From NCBI GenBank assembly GCA_963678705.1, contig OY783214.1:7564001-7628000 (forward strand): a DNA stretch of 64,000 bases. The letters run 5' to 3'. Position numbers and translations under genes: made by a program. Origin of the DNA: Panorpa germanica. Lineage: Eukaryota; Arthropoda; Insecta; Mecoptera; Panorpidae. Below, in pieces: positions 24,649-37,600 of this stretch (position 1 is its first letter; every line of letters begins with the position of its first letter). Below the pieces are notes generated by a model. That model saw nothing but the letters and a program-made list of their open reading frames with translations. It made no database searches and had not been told where the DNA came from.

Positions 24649-24728
<80 letters not shown>

Positions 24729-26059
24729 CGTATTTATAACTTTGTTTGTATTAAGTAGGAAAGTTGCGGTGGTGTGCGCAGGAGGGTCTGGTCGTGAAAC
24801 TGTCTTGAGCCGCCATCGGTGCAGATCTTGTTGGTAGTTAATAATATTATAATAATTATATCACTAAGGAATTCAATTACTTTTTGATTTATTAATTTAT
24901 TATGTATTTCTTTATTACATTATGTTTACGTATTTAAATTATAATATTTCAGTTAAGGTCTACTACAACGCTTTCCGAGAGTGTTGCCCAAGGAATTCAA
25001 TTAGCTTTGCAAAACTGTCAACAACAATTTTTATGGGACCGATGGAATTGTCCACCTTCATCATTCTTTAAGAAGGGAACAATAGCTGCTGATAGAGAAG
25101 AAGCTTTTGTGATCGCAATCACGTCAGCGGGAATAATTAGCAGCGTCGCAAAGAATTGTTCCAGAGGAGATATAGATGGTTGCAGTTGTTTCAGAGGCAA
25201 AAAACTAAAGGAAGAGACAAACGGTAATAATTTTGAACATGTGTCATAATAGAAATTGGTGAAGTTTATGATATTAACTTGTAGTTTTTTGTTTTTAGAT
25301 AATACTCTAAATGGGACTTACAAATTTCAAGGTTGTAGCGATAATTTAGATTTCAGTGAAAGAGTATCTGATTATGTTTTGAACTTAAACCAAGATGGAG
25401 TTGATCCTCAAGCGTATGTCTTCGCACATAACGCAGAAGCAGGACGGCTAGTAGGATTATATTAATTCATTCACATATTAATTCTTTGATGAGGACATAC
25501 AAAATTAGAGACTGTTGTAATTCAAGTATTATCTGCTTAGGCCGTTCGTTCTTTCATGCGAAAGACTTGTAGATGTCATGGCGTTTCGGGTGCTTGTTCT
25601 GTGCAGACTTGTTGGAATAAAATTGCGCCATTGGAAGAAATCGCACATCATCTTCGTCAGAAACATAACAGAGCAGTACGTGTAACATTTGATAAAAAAA
25701 GAGGTGTGGTTCCTGTTGAAAATTCGGCAACAGAAACATCATCCAGTTCAATTCCAGAGATAGATGACAGGGAGCTTGTCTATTTCAGTAATTCACCGAA
25801 TTATTGCATCGGAATTAAGAGCCTTGGCTGGGAGGGAACTCTTGGAAGACAATGCTCAAGAAATAAATCCAAAAACATAAGTCACGCGGAAAGAAAATCT
25901 TGTAGAAACTTGTGTAAATCTTGTGGTTATAAAGTTAGGAAACAAATTAAGACGTTTTCCTATAGGTGTAACTGTAAATTTATCTGGTGCTGTGAAGTTA
26001 ATTGCGAGATGTGCACTAAAGATGTTGAAGAATACTTTTGCGATCATAAAGGTACTTAA
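24517..26059 (+). CDS. Wnt8: Wnt family secreted signalling protein, Wnt8/WntD-like
   Basis: Exons 24517-24627, 24953-25223, 25299-25450 and 25541-26059 join in frame with GT/AG sites to give 350 residues, the usual Wnt size. A signal peptide occupies about residues 1-25. Landmarks in order: NCQQQFLWDRWNCP, AFVIAITSAGI, GCSDNLDFSERVSDYVLN, AEAGRL|AVRSFMRKTCRCHG, then VSGACSVQTCW. The Ser of CHGVSG (about residue 194) is the site acylated by Porcupine in Wnts. The Cys-rich C-terminal domain ends SCNC-type/CKFIWCC...CEMC...YFC. The ERKSCRNLCKSCG and NCKFIWCC spacing is closest to the Wnt8 subfamily by my recollection; Wnt11 is the main alternative. Wnts bind Frizzled receptors. Intron 1 holds a 77-bp TA microsatellite. 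The gene looks intact. Confidence 0.9.
24651..24727. repeat. (TA)n microsatellite in Wnt intron 1 with inverted flanks
   Basis: About 77 bp of TA repeats, flanked by AATACGAAATATAT on the left and its near-complement ATATATTTCGTATT on the right. The whole block can fold back on itself. Confidence 0.9.
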
Positions 26060-26100
26060 TTAAGTGCTAAAAACCCCGGTTAGTTAAGTTAGTTTAGACA

Positions 26101-26106
26101 AATAAA
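26101..26106 (+). terminator. candidate Wnt polyadenylation signal
   Basis: AATAAA lies 42 bases past the Wnt stop codon, followed by a GT-containing AT-rich stretch. Confidence 0.4.
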
Positions 26107-27107
26107 TCACAACGAATTTAGTGCGCCTGAAATATGCAACAACTTCTACACCATTAGCTATTAGTATTATTTTGTATATAAATGAATTGTACATAAATGA
26201 AATATGTTTATAATATATCTTATAATTGTGATTAAAAATGTAATTAAACTAAAAATAAAATTAATAATGATATTTACATGTAGTTAGAAAATTTCTACTT
26301 AATAACAATACTCAAGGGTCATCGACTTTCTTCTAGAGTCTTTCTTACAGTCAGATTACAAAAATGTGTTTCATCGATAAATATTTAGGTATTGGTTAAC
26401 CTTGGCAATCAAACGTTTTGGGAGTTCATTTAACTTTTATGAATTAATTTAACACGTTCTGAAGGTCTGCAGTTCCAGGCACGCGAATAATCTATTCCGA
26501 ATTTGCTTATTACAATTTACAAATTTCGATAAAAATATATTTCCTTTTTGTTAGACCTTTCTTAGCTGTCAACCTAGTTTAAGCATCAACTTCCTGTTGC
26601 GTTGATCTTATTACTCATCATTGGTGTGATTATTTTATTTGCAGAGGCGAATTAATCGGTGGGCGCTTGAGTTCGCAATTGCATTTAAAAATAATTTCCG
26701 AAGTTTTGGTAGCGATTTATTTGTAGATAATTTATTGATAGTGCAGGTACTTTACTTCATGTACTACCAAACTAGGACTTAAAATATAAAGTATTTGCAG
26801 TAATTTATAGAACTAACTATTGCAAAATTGACACAAAATATGATTCATAAATAATATTTGTAACATTACAGTATCAACAAAAGCATATTATTTTTCATGA
26901 CACAGCATTTGTCGATTTTTACTTTCAATTTATTATTTTATTTAAAATATTTACAGTTTTAAATATTTGCATTATACAGCATCCTTATATTAAACGTTAG
27001 CAGAGGTTTCGGCAGGAAACGAGTCGCACACTCAGTGAATAGTCGCGTCATTTAAATCCGTATATTTCTAATTTCATTATATTTAAAAAAAACCTATTTG
27101 TAATATA
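26107..27107. other. spacer between the Wnt gene and a candidate secreted-protein exon
   Basis: AT-rich DNA. The last 100 bases contain TCAGTG near 27031, which resembles an arthropod initiator, upstream of the ATG at 27108. Confidence 0.35.
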
Positions 27108-27167
27108 ATGAGACTACAATTTTATTGTTGTATATTAATATATTGTTCCACAATAACTCTGCCTGTG
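27108..27167 (+). CDS. candidate signal-peptide exon of an unidentified gene
   Basis: The ATG opens 20 codons, MRLQFYCCILIYCSTITLPV, a compact hydrophobic leader. They end at a strong splice donor (GTG|GTAAGT) in phase 0. Nothing matching a second exon lies before the satellite array at 28 kb. A phase-compatible 63-bp exon with good splice sites occurs at 60365-60427, beyond the satellite and the big insertion. The identity is unknown, and the exon could also belong to a dead gene. Confidence 0.37.
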
Positions 27168-28049
27168 GTAAGTTGTGTTTGTTGTTGGTGTAAATATCAT
27201 AAGCTTAAGTTTGAAAACGTGGCGTTTGTTAAATCCAAATGATAAACTAATGATTTAAATTTTATTGGATAAAGGGTTTATATCCGCAAATAAAATAATA
27301 AATAACGGTGAAGGTTGTGTGTGTGTGTGTGCAATGTTCTTGCGATCCTGTGTTGCGCATGAACATGCTTGCGATTTCTAACCCTAGTTTTAGTAAAAGT
27401 GTTAGTGATGCAGCAATATTACAAATGTCAATAACTTTTACTTTCTATGGTACACAGGTCTGAATGCACGTATACACTGGTACTGCTCCAAGTTTAATAA
27501 CTACGAACTAATAATCGTAACTGCGTAAAACTTACGTTAACTTAGTAATATTTGTATACGGCTTGTTTATATACACACAATGTATAATTTGTTTTAGATA
27601 AACTACACAATCGATTGTGACAAATAAAGCAGAAATGCAAAAAAATTGATAATTTTACGATATAATTTCACATACGATAGACAGTGGCGGATTAATTGAT
27701 TGTCCGAAAACTATAAGCTATACTCATTATTCATTAATTATTTAATGTTATATATTTTATTTCTATTTACGTTTTATTATTTACCGAATCTTAACAAATT
27801 TCTACGTCGCTGAAGTTGGCGAAAAGTTTCAGCGAAAATATCGAAAATGAGCAGTACTAGTGGTGTCCAGCTGACATTCGCGCAAAAGTCTATATACTTG
27901 TTGGATTTAATATTTGCAAGTGTATTATGTCTTCTATTTAAATAAATACTTTACAATGTGTACGAAAAAAAATAAAAAAACATAAATAATAATAATATTG
28001 TAAAAATACCATATATTTGAATCGGTCAAAAAGTGTTTATAACACACAT
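27168..28049. other. intronic or intergenic AT-rich DNA
   Basis: Contains a short GT microsatellite at about 27313-27331. Nothing else was recognised. Confidence 0.4.
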
Positions 28050-28354
28050 GGCAAATGTCAATTTTCTCTAAAACAAGGAAAAATAAACTGTTTAAATTTT
28101 GCAGGGGGCTTATTAATATTACAACTAATTAAATAAATACAATTTTATTGACGCCTAATATATTAATCAAAAAACTACAGACATCAGAATTCCCCCAACT
28201 CAAATTCATTCCTTGCATATGAACAGTGTTTGTAGTAACTTCGAAAATGTCCATTTTCTCCAAAACTAGGAAAAATAAACGGTTTAAATTTTGCAGGGAG
28301 CTTATTAACATTACAACTAATTAAATAAATACAATTTTATTGACGCTTGATATA
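28050..28354 (+). repeat. two-copy tandem repeat at the left edge of the satellite
   Basis: A segment with TTTTCTCTAAAACAAGGAAA and TTTAAATTTTGCAGGG, followed by CAACTAATTAAATAAATAC, occurs twice with a period of about 190 bp. It shares no obvious identity with the neighbouring satellite monomers. Confidence 0.7.
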
Positions 28355-31300
28355 TAACCTTGAGTATAACCTTTAAAAATTTGAAAAAAAGTAAATTTTT
28401 TCTTTTGACAAATAAAATATGTATTCGAACGTAGTTTTTTATGCTGATTTCAAAAATGAAAATCAATTTTAAATATTCCTAATACTTACTATATTTAGAA
28501 AGTAAAAAGAGAACAACTAATAAGAAATTTGCAGCCGTACTTAGTGCACCCCGTTTTATGAAATTCAAACTGCGATTTTTATGAAATTAACAAGAGTATA
28601 ACCTTTAAAAATTTGATAAAAAGTCAATTTTTTGTTTTGACAAATAAAACATGTACTCGAACGTAGTTTTTTATGCTGATTACAAAAATGAAATCCATTT
28701 TTAAATATCTCTATTATTTATGCCTAATCATGTCGATATCTCGAAAAACGGGACACCTAGAAAAAAACAAATGGCAGATTTGAAATCAGCGTACAAAAGT
28801 ACGTTATTAACCATTCTAAAATTAACAAAATCAAAAGTTGAATTTTAAGGAAATTAACAAGAGTATAACCTTTAAAAATTTGATAAAAAGTCAATTTTTT
28901 GTTTTGACAAATAAAAGATGTATTCGAACGTAGTTTTTTATGCTGATTTCAAAAATGAAATCTATTTTAAAATATCTCTATTATTTATGCCAAATCATGT
29001 CGATGTCTCGAAAACCGGGACACCTAGAAAAAAACAAATTGCATATTTGAAATCAGCGTACAAAAGTACGTTAATAACCATTCTAAAATTAACAAAATCA
29101 AAAGTTGAATTTTTAGGAAATTAACAAGAGTATAACCTTTAAAAATTTGATAAAAAATCAATTTTTTGTTTTGACAAATAAAAGATGTATTCTAACGTAC
29201 TTTTTTATGCTGATTTATAAAAATGAAAATCAATTTTAAATATCCCTAATACTTACTATATTTAGAAACTAAAAAGAGAACAACAAATAAGAATTTTGCA
29301 GCCGTACTTAGTGCACCCCGTTTTATGAAATTCAAACTGCGATTTTTATGAAATTAACAAGAGTATAACCTTTAAAAATTTGATAAAAAATTAATTTTTT
29401 GTTTTGACAAATAAAAGATGTATTCTAACGTACTTTTTTATGCTGATTTTAAAAATGAGAATCAATTTTAAATATCCCTAATACTTACTACATTTAGAAA
29501 GTAAAAGGAGAACAACTAATAGGAATTTTGCAGCCGTACTTCGTGCACCCCGTTTTATGAAATTTAAACTGCGATTTTTATGAAATTAACAAGAGTATAA
29601 CCTTTAAAAATTTGATAAAAAATCAATTTTTTGTTTTGACAAATAAAAGATGTATTCTAACGTACTTTTTTATGCTGATTTATAAAAATGAAAATCAATT
29701 TTAAATATCCCTAATACTTACTATATTTAGAAACTAAAAAGAGAACAACAAATAAGAATTTTGCAGCCGTACTTAGTGCACCCCGTTTTATGAAATTCAA
29801 ACTGCGATTTTTATGAAATTAACAAGAGTATAACCTTTAAAAATTTGATAAAAAATTAATTTTTTGTTTTGACAAATAAAAGATGTATTCTAACGTACTT
29901 TTTTATGCTGATTTTAAAAATGAGAATCAATTTTAAATATCCCTAATACTTACTATATTTAGAAAGTAAAAGGAGAACAACTAATAGGAATTTTGCAGCC
30001 GTACTTCGTGCACCCCGTTTTATGAAATTTAAACTGCGATTTTTATGAAATTAACAAGAGTATAACCTTTAAAAATTTGATAAAAAATCAATTTTTTGTT
30101 TTGACAAATAAAAGATGTATTCTAACGTACTTTTTTATGCTGATTTTAAAAATGAAAATCGATTTTAAATATTCCTAATACTTACTATATTTAGAAACTA
30201 AAAAGAGAACAACTAATAAGAAATTTGCAGCCGTACTTAGTGCACCCCGTTTTATGAAATTCAAACTGCTGTTTTTATGAAATTAACAAGAGTATAACCT
30301 TTAAAAATTTGATAAAAAGTCAATTTTTTGTTTTGACAAATAAAAGATGTATTCGAACGTAGTTTTTTATGCTGATTACAAAAATGAAATCCATTTTTAA
30401 ATATCTCTATTATTTATGCCTAATCATGTCGATATCTCAAAAAACGGGACACCTAGAAAAAATCAAATGGCAGATTTCAAATCAGCGTAAAAAAGTACGT
30501 TTATAACCACTCTAAAATTAACAAAATCAAAAGTTGAATTTTTATGAAATTAACAAGAGCCTTAACCTTTAAAAATTTGATAAAAAATCAATTTTTTGTT
30601 TTGACAAATAAAAGATGTATTCTAACGTACTTTTTTATGCTGATTTTAAAAATGAAAATCAATTTTAAATATCCTTAATACTTACTATATTTAGAAACTA
30701 AAAAGAGAACAACTAATAAGAAATTTGCAGCCGTACTTAGTGCACCCCGTTTTATGAAATTCAAACTGCGATTTTTATGAAATTAACAAGAGTATAACCT
30801 TTAAAAATTTGATAAAAAGTCAATTTTTTGTTTTGACAAATAAAACATGTACTCGAACGTAGTTTTTTATGCTGATTACAAAAATGAAATCTATTTTTAA
30901 ATATCTCTATTCTTTATGCCTAATCATGTCGATGTCTCGAAAACCGGGACACCTAGAAAAAAACAAATTGCAGATTTGAAATCAGCGTACAAAAGTACGT
31001 TATTAACCATTCTAAAATTAACAAAATCAAAAGTTGAATTTTTAGGAAATTAACAAGAGTATAACGTTTAAAAATTTGATAAAAAATCAATTTTTTGTTT
31101 TGACAAATAAAAGATGTATTCGAACGTAGTTTTTTATGCTGATTTCAAAAATGAAAATCGATTTTAAATATTCCTAATACTTACTATATTTAGAAAGTAA
31201 AAAGAGAACAACTAATAAGAAATTTGCAGCCGTACTTAATGCACCTCGTTTTATGAAATTCAAACTGCTGTTTTTATGAAATTAACAAGAGCAACCTTTA

Positions 31301-32655
31301 AAATTTTGTTAAAAAGTCAATTTTTTGTTTTGACAAATAAAACATGTACTCGAACGTAGTTTTTTATGCTGATTACAAAAATGAAATCCATTTTTAAATA
31401 TCTCTATTATTTATGCCTAATCATGTCGATATCTCGAAAAACGGGACACCTAGAAAAAAACAAATGGCAGATTTCAAATCAGCGTAAAAAAGTACGTTTA
31501 TAACCACTCTAAAATTAACAAAATCAAAAGTTGAATTTTTATGAAATTAACAAGAGTATAACCTTTAAAAATTTGATAAAAAATCAATTTTTTCTTTTGA
31601 CAAATAAAAGATGTATTCTAACGTACTTTTTTATGCTGATTTTAAAAATGAAAATCAATTTTAAATATCCCTAATACTTACTATAGTTAGAAACTAAAAA
31701 AAAACAACAAATAAGAATTTTGCAGCCGTACTTAGTGCACCCCGTTTTATGAAATTCAAACTGCGATTTTTATGAAATTAACAAGAGTATAACCTTTAAA
31801 AATTTGATAAAAATTTAATTTTTTGTTTTGACAAATAAAAGATGTATTCGAACGTAGTTTTTTATGCTGATTTCAAAAATGAAAATCGATTTTAAATATT
31901 CCTAATACTTACTATATTTAGAAAGTAAAAAGAGAACAACTAATAAGAAATTTGCAGCCGTACTTAGTGCACCTCGTTTTCTGAAATTCAAACTGCTGTT
32001 TTTATGAAATTAACAAGAGTATAACCTTTAAAAATTTGATAAAAAGTCAATTGTTTGTTTTGACAAATAAAAGATGTATTCGAACGTAGTTTTTTATGCT
32101 GATTACAAAAATGAAATCCATTTTTAAATATCTCTATTATTTATGCCTAATCATGTCGATATCTCGAAAAACGGGACACCTAGAAAAAAACAAATGGCAG
32201 ATTTCAAATCAGCGTAAAAAAGTACGTTTATAACCACTCTAAAATTAACAAAATCAAAAGTTGAATTTTTATGAAATTAACAAGAGTATAACCTTTAAAA
32301 ATTTGATAAAAAATCAATTTTTTCTTTTGACAAATAAAAGATGTATTCGAACGTATTTTTTATGCTGATTTCAAAAATGAAAATCAATTTTAAATATTCC
32401 TAATACTTACTATATTTAGAAAGTAAAAAGAGAACAACTAATAAGAAATTTGCAGCCGTACTTAGTGCACCCCGTTTTATAAAATTCAATCTGCGATTTT
32501 TATGAAATTAACAAGAGTATAACCTTTAAAAATTTGATAAAAAGTCAATTTTTTGTTTTGACAAATAAAAGATGTATTCGAACGTAGTTTTTTATGCTGA
32601 TTACAAAAATGAAATCCATTTTTAAATATCTCTATTATTTATGCCTAATCATGTC
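28355..32655 (+). repeat. satellite DNA, left part of the array (A/B monomers)
   Basis: About 18 direct monomers. All start near GAGTATAACCTTTAAAAATT and share the first 110 bp (through TTTTTATGCTGATT). They then diverge into type A (about 232 bp, with TTTGCAGCCGTACTTAGTGC and CACCCCGTTTTATGAAATT) or type B (about 268 bp, with CATGTCGATATCTCGAAAAA and GTACAAAAGTACGTT). The order here is irregular, including a run of five consecutive A monomers at about 29127-30289. The last B monomer is cut at 32655 by the big insertion and resumes at 55959. Short frames inside are by-products. Confidence 0.93.
32650..32655. repeat. target-site duplication, left copy (CATGTC)
   Basis: The six bases before the element are identical to 55959-55964 after it. 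The intact B monomer has a single CATGTC at this place. Confidence 0.92.
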
Positions 32656-32862
32656 AGTAGTTGAGGAGAGCCGCTTCTGGCTTAAATCATACTATGAGTT
32701 GGAAATTATTGGTGGTGGGGATGCATTTAGGTCACGGTATGCAGAGGGGGCGTGGCTAGACTTGGAAGAATGTAAAAGGGGGTAATAGTGGGGTGAGGAG
32801 TGAGGTGGCGTGGCTAGACAATGTTGGGGTAATAGTGGGGTAATATGAAAGAGTGAGATAGC

Positions 32863-32896
32863 GATATTAATTATTACGTGTGTAATAATTAATATC
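32863..32896. repeat. perfect 15-bp hairpin near the left terminus
   Basis: GATATTAATTATTAC, a 4-base loop GTGT, then its exact complement. It lies about 207 bp from the element end. It is followed by a second copy of the AAAGAGTGAGATA-CGATATTAATT block (32904 region). The same hairpin is at 55718-55751 in the right arm. Confidence 0.85.
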
Positions 32897-33171
32897 TAAT
32901 GGTAAAGAGTGAGATACCGATATTAATTCTTATGTTTGATTTGTTATTGGTTATAAGATTATGACAGTGTTAAATTATTTATAACAGTGTATTTATAACG
33001 CATTCCTTCGAATGTAACTTGAAGCACACGTGTTAGCAGGCGTCAGCAAAATGATAATAATTTCAAACATGTCGTATATATTAGAAGAAATATCAAAACT
33101 ATTGTAATTACTTAATTTATAATATATAAAAATTTAAAATGTATATAATTCTTTTATTTATTTAGTTATTA

Positions 33172-33447
33172 TTGATATTAATTGATAATATAAGTAAGAT
33201 ATATTTAAACATAATATATATACCAAATAAATTTAATTTAGGCATTGATTTAAAGTTAAATTGTGGATTACAGTGTCATTTGTTAATAGATTTAAATATG
33301 TTTAATCAATTTAAATTCTTTGATGAAATTATAATCAATCAGAATAATTTCTGTGAAACTTTTAGAGCCGGGTTACTTTTTATATCTGAATTTGGAGACC
33401 CTGGATATGAGAGCCAAGACTCACTTGATTGGATTCTTAATGATTAA
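33172..33447 (+). CDS. unidentified 91-codon frame in the left arm
   Basis: The frame starts at a TTG just after a polypyrimidine-AG stretch (tttatttag at about 33158-33166), so it could be an exon rather than begin there. The C-terminus is less AT-biased (ISEFGDPGYESQDSLDWILND). No family is recognised. It has the same orientation as the polymerase gene and lies 1.2 kb upstream of it. An identical copy is at 55167-55442. Confidence 0.3.
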   Translation: MILIDNISKIYLNIIYIPNKFNLGIDLKLNCGLQCHLLIDLNMFNQFKFFDEIIINQNNFCETFRAGLLFISEFGDPGYESQDSLDWILND

Positions 33448-34200
33448 TTTTATTGCACTAATTACTAATAGATTGTAAATTTTGTTGTACATAGAAAATA
33501 TATCCAAATAAGGATAATTCATAAAGTATAAGGGTGCTAATTCATCCATTGAATTTACATGACTTGAACAATATGAATACAAAATTGCATGACTTAACCA
33601 AATATGGGCACAAAATTTTTATAGTACACTTTTATAGAAATTAAGACATAGTACATAAACCCATTACCAAACAGTTTAACTCGGTCTCGGTTTGATTCGG
33701 TCAAGTTCGTCGATTCTCACCATTTGCTATTTCATTTGACAGTTGTTACATTGTTTCGTTCCATACACTTATAAAAAAAATAGTTTTAGATACATTCTTT
33801 TATCTCAAGTTATATTTAAATAATAATAAATATATATAATAAAATATTATATTCTTGTCTGAGCGACGAGTATTTTGAGCAATACCGTTAGTAGGTTAAA
33901 GCATATTATTTCTTCGCATATTATGATTTCTTAGCTATATTTAAAAACTTAAAAAGGCTCTACATTATGCCTGATATAATGCAGCACTTTATACATGTTT
34001 CTCATACGCACTCAAATAATACATTTTAGGGTATATAAAAGAGATAGTAAAATAACAAATATATAATGAATTTTTATAAATTATTGAAATAGTTACGATA
34101 GATGTGTAAATATCTCTTATTGTATTGCAATATATTGAAAAATAACTAAATATTTGAGGTTCTGGTAGCCAACTTTATAAACATACTTTTACAGAAATGA

Positions 34201-34413
34201 GGCTCCTATTTTCTAACTGTTTACCAGACGTCTATATATTTTCTAAATTAAGCTATGTAAGTTAAGACAAAACTATCAGAAGACATTAAATAAAAAGCAA
34301 CACGGATCCTATACCTTGGAACTGGTATGAGTAGCGTAATTTGTAAAATATAGGCCTTTGAAAAATTGTTAGAAGTTATCAGCTGTCAGGTAAGCAGTTA
34401 CAAAATAGGAGCC
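34201..34413. mobile_element. short foldback MITE inside the left arm
   Basis: Inverted ends GGCTCCTATTTTCTAACTG and, on the other strand, GGCTCCTATTTTGTAACTG extend over 25 bp with about two mismatches. It has no coding capacity. Its mirror copy is at 54201-54413. Confidence 0.6.
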
Positions 34414-34636
34414 TTTTAAGTCATGGTTATCAAATATAACCTTTAGTGTCAGCAAGTGAGATGACATCCTGCAGAAATAATAAAATCCACTATACATTGT
34501 TAATGAACGCAGTCTTTAAAGTGTTTCTAGTTTAGATAAAAAGAAAATCGAAATATTATTTTGTGTAATTGTTTATTTTTGAAATTCATGTTCATATACA
34601 GCAAAAGTATAATAATACCTAATAATTAACATTCTT

Positions 34637-37600
34637 TTGTCAGTTAAAGATAAAAAGGCTATAGTAAATAATGATCAAGCTTGCTTTATGTGGGCTATAA
34701 CTTCAGCATTGTATCCAGCATCAAAAAGTATGGATAGAGTTACATCATATCCACATTATTCAAAAGTACTTAATTCAAATGGCATAGAATTACCGATGAA
34801 ATTAAAAGATATTAGAACATTTGAGAAGAATAATGATATAAGTGTGAATGTTTATGGACTTGAAAATAATTTCATTGTGGGACCGTTGCATTATACATCT
34901 AAAAAGAAGAAACAACATATTAATTTATTGTATATTGAAGATTTGAGTAATGGACATTATTGTTGGATTAAAAATATATCAAGATTAATAAGAAGTCAAT
35001 TTACTAAGCATACTAGTAAACAATTTTTGTGTGATGGATGCTTTTCATTTTTTAACACAGAAGATCAGTTAAATAGACATTTAGAATATGATTGCAATAA
35101 GATATATACAATCCTTCCTTCTAAGTATAACGCTAAAGATAAATTGGGTAATATGATATCTCAAAACATTTTAAAATTCGATAATCATAAGAATCAATTA
35201 CGCGTTCCATTTGTGATATATGGAGATTTTAAAACATTATTAAAACCCATTAGTACTTGTTATCCTGAAACTAATACATCATTTTCAAATAATATTCAAA
35301 TTCATGAACCATATTAAATGTTCCTTTAATGATTCCTTAAGTAAGTTTGTTACGTACAGAGGTATTAATTGCGTTAAAGTATTTATTGAAACAATAACTG
35401 ATACGTACAGAGGTATTAATTGCGTTAAAGTATTTATTGAAACAATAACTGAAGACGCTAAACAAATTTATAAAGTCTTAAATAAATTATCTGATTGGCA
35501 AAAACAGGAATATGATGAAGCTTCTATTTGCCATATTTGTGAAGGTATCCTCAATGGTGATAAAGTGTTAGATCATTGTCATTTAACTGGTAATTACCGA
35601 AGAGCTGCTCATAATCATTGCAATTTAAAATTTACAATTCCAAAGTTTATACCTGTCATATTCCATAACTTAAGTAATTACGATAGCCATATAATTGTAA
35701 AAGAATTAGGTAATGATAGTGAAAAAATTGAAGTTATTCCAGAAAATAAGGAAAAGTATATATCTTTTACGAAACATATTTTGGTGGAATCAAAAGTCGA
35801 TAAAAACGATAAAGTTCATAACTGCTATATTAAACTTAGATTTATTGATTCTTTACGATTTATGCATTCTAGTTTAGAAACACTTGCAAAAAATTTATTA
35901 TCAGAACAATTTTTCGAATTAAAAAATTCTATCCGAATGAAAATCATTTCAATTTATTAAAACGTAAAGGTGTATTTCCTTATGAATATGTAAATAGTAG
36001 GGATATGCTTAATGAATCTGACTTGCCATCTCAAAATAATTTTTATAGCTCACTTAATGGCTGTAATATATCTGACGATGATTACAATCATGCCAAAATG
36101 GTTTGGTATGCATTTGAAATGAAAACATTAGGGGAATATTCAGACTTATATTTAAAGATCGATGTTCTGTTGTTAACAGATATTTTTGAAAATTTTCGAG
36201 ATGTGGGCTATAAAACATATAATATACATCATTTTCAAATAATATTCAAATTCATGAACCATATTCTTTTGCTTATTATATTAAATGTTCCTTTAATGAT
36301 TCCTTAAGTAAGTTTGTTACGTACAGAGGTATTAATTGCGTTAAAGTATTTATTGAAACAATAACTGAAGACGCTAAACAAATTTATAAAGTCTTAAATA
36401 AATTATCTGATTGACAAAAACAGGAATATGATGATGAAGCTTCTATTTGCCATATTTGTGAAGGTATCCTCAATGGTGATAAAGTGTTAGATTATTGTCA
36501 TTTAACTGGTAATTATCGAGGAGCTGCTCATAATCATTGCAATTTAAAATTTACAATTCCAAAGTTTATACCTGTAATATTCCATAACTTAAGTAATTGT
36601 AACCATATAATTGTAAAAGAATTAGGTAATGATAGTGGAAAAATTGAAGTTATTCCAGAAAATAAGGAAAAGTATATATCTTTTACGAAACATATTTTGG
36701 TGGAATCAAAAGCCGATAAAAATGATAAAGTTCATAACTGCTATATTAAACTTAGATTTATTGATTCTTTACGATTTATGCATTCTAGTTTAGAAACACT
36801 TGCAAAAAATTTATTATCAGAACAATTTTTCGAATTTAAAAAATTCTATCCGAATGAAAATCATTTCAATTTATTAAAACGTAAAGGTGTATTTCCTTAT
36901 GAATATGTAAATAGTAGGGATATGCTTAATGAATCTGACTTGCCATCTCAAAATAATTTTTATAGCTCACTTAATGGCTGTAATATATCTGACGATGATT
37001 ACAATCATGCCAAAATGGTTTGGTATGCATTTGAAATGAAAACATTAGGGGAATATTCAGACTTATATTTAAAGATCGATGTTCTGTTGTTAACAGATAT
37101 TTTTGAAAATTTTCGAGATGTGTGCTATAAAACATATAATTTAGATCCCTATCAATATTATACAGCACCAGGACTTTCTTGGGATGCTATGTTAAATTAT
37201 ACATGTATTGAATTAGAACTTTTAACAGATATTGATATGTTACATTTTATTAAAAAAGGTATAAGAGGTGGAATATCACAATGCTCTCACAGACATGGAA
37301 TTGCAAATAATAAATATATGTCCAATTATGATTCAAATAAAGATTCTCAATATTTAATGTATTGGGATGCAAATAACTAAAGCTATTGAAGATAACTCAG
37401 ATGTTGGTTATATATTAGAAGTCGATTTAAGATATCCTAATTATTTGCACGATGAACACAATGATCTACCTTTCTGTACCGAAAATATTAAACCACCTTG
37501 CATTAAAACAAATGACGTTAAATTAATACCAAATCTAAATAACAAGTATAATTATGTGCTTCACAATAGATCGTTAAAGCAATGTCTTAAAAATAATCTG

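Noticed and set aside
28918-29124. 68-codon frame repeated at 57377-57583
   Set aside because: It is the translation of a satellite B monomer; most other B monomers break it, so it is not a gene.
32594-32785. 63-codon frame across the left element boundary
   Set aside because: It joins satellite sequence to the element terminus and is a by-product of the insertion.
36971-37168. 65-codon frame repeated antisense to each polymerase copy
   Set aside because: Shadow of the polymerase coding sequence, multiplied by the tandem and inverted repeats.
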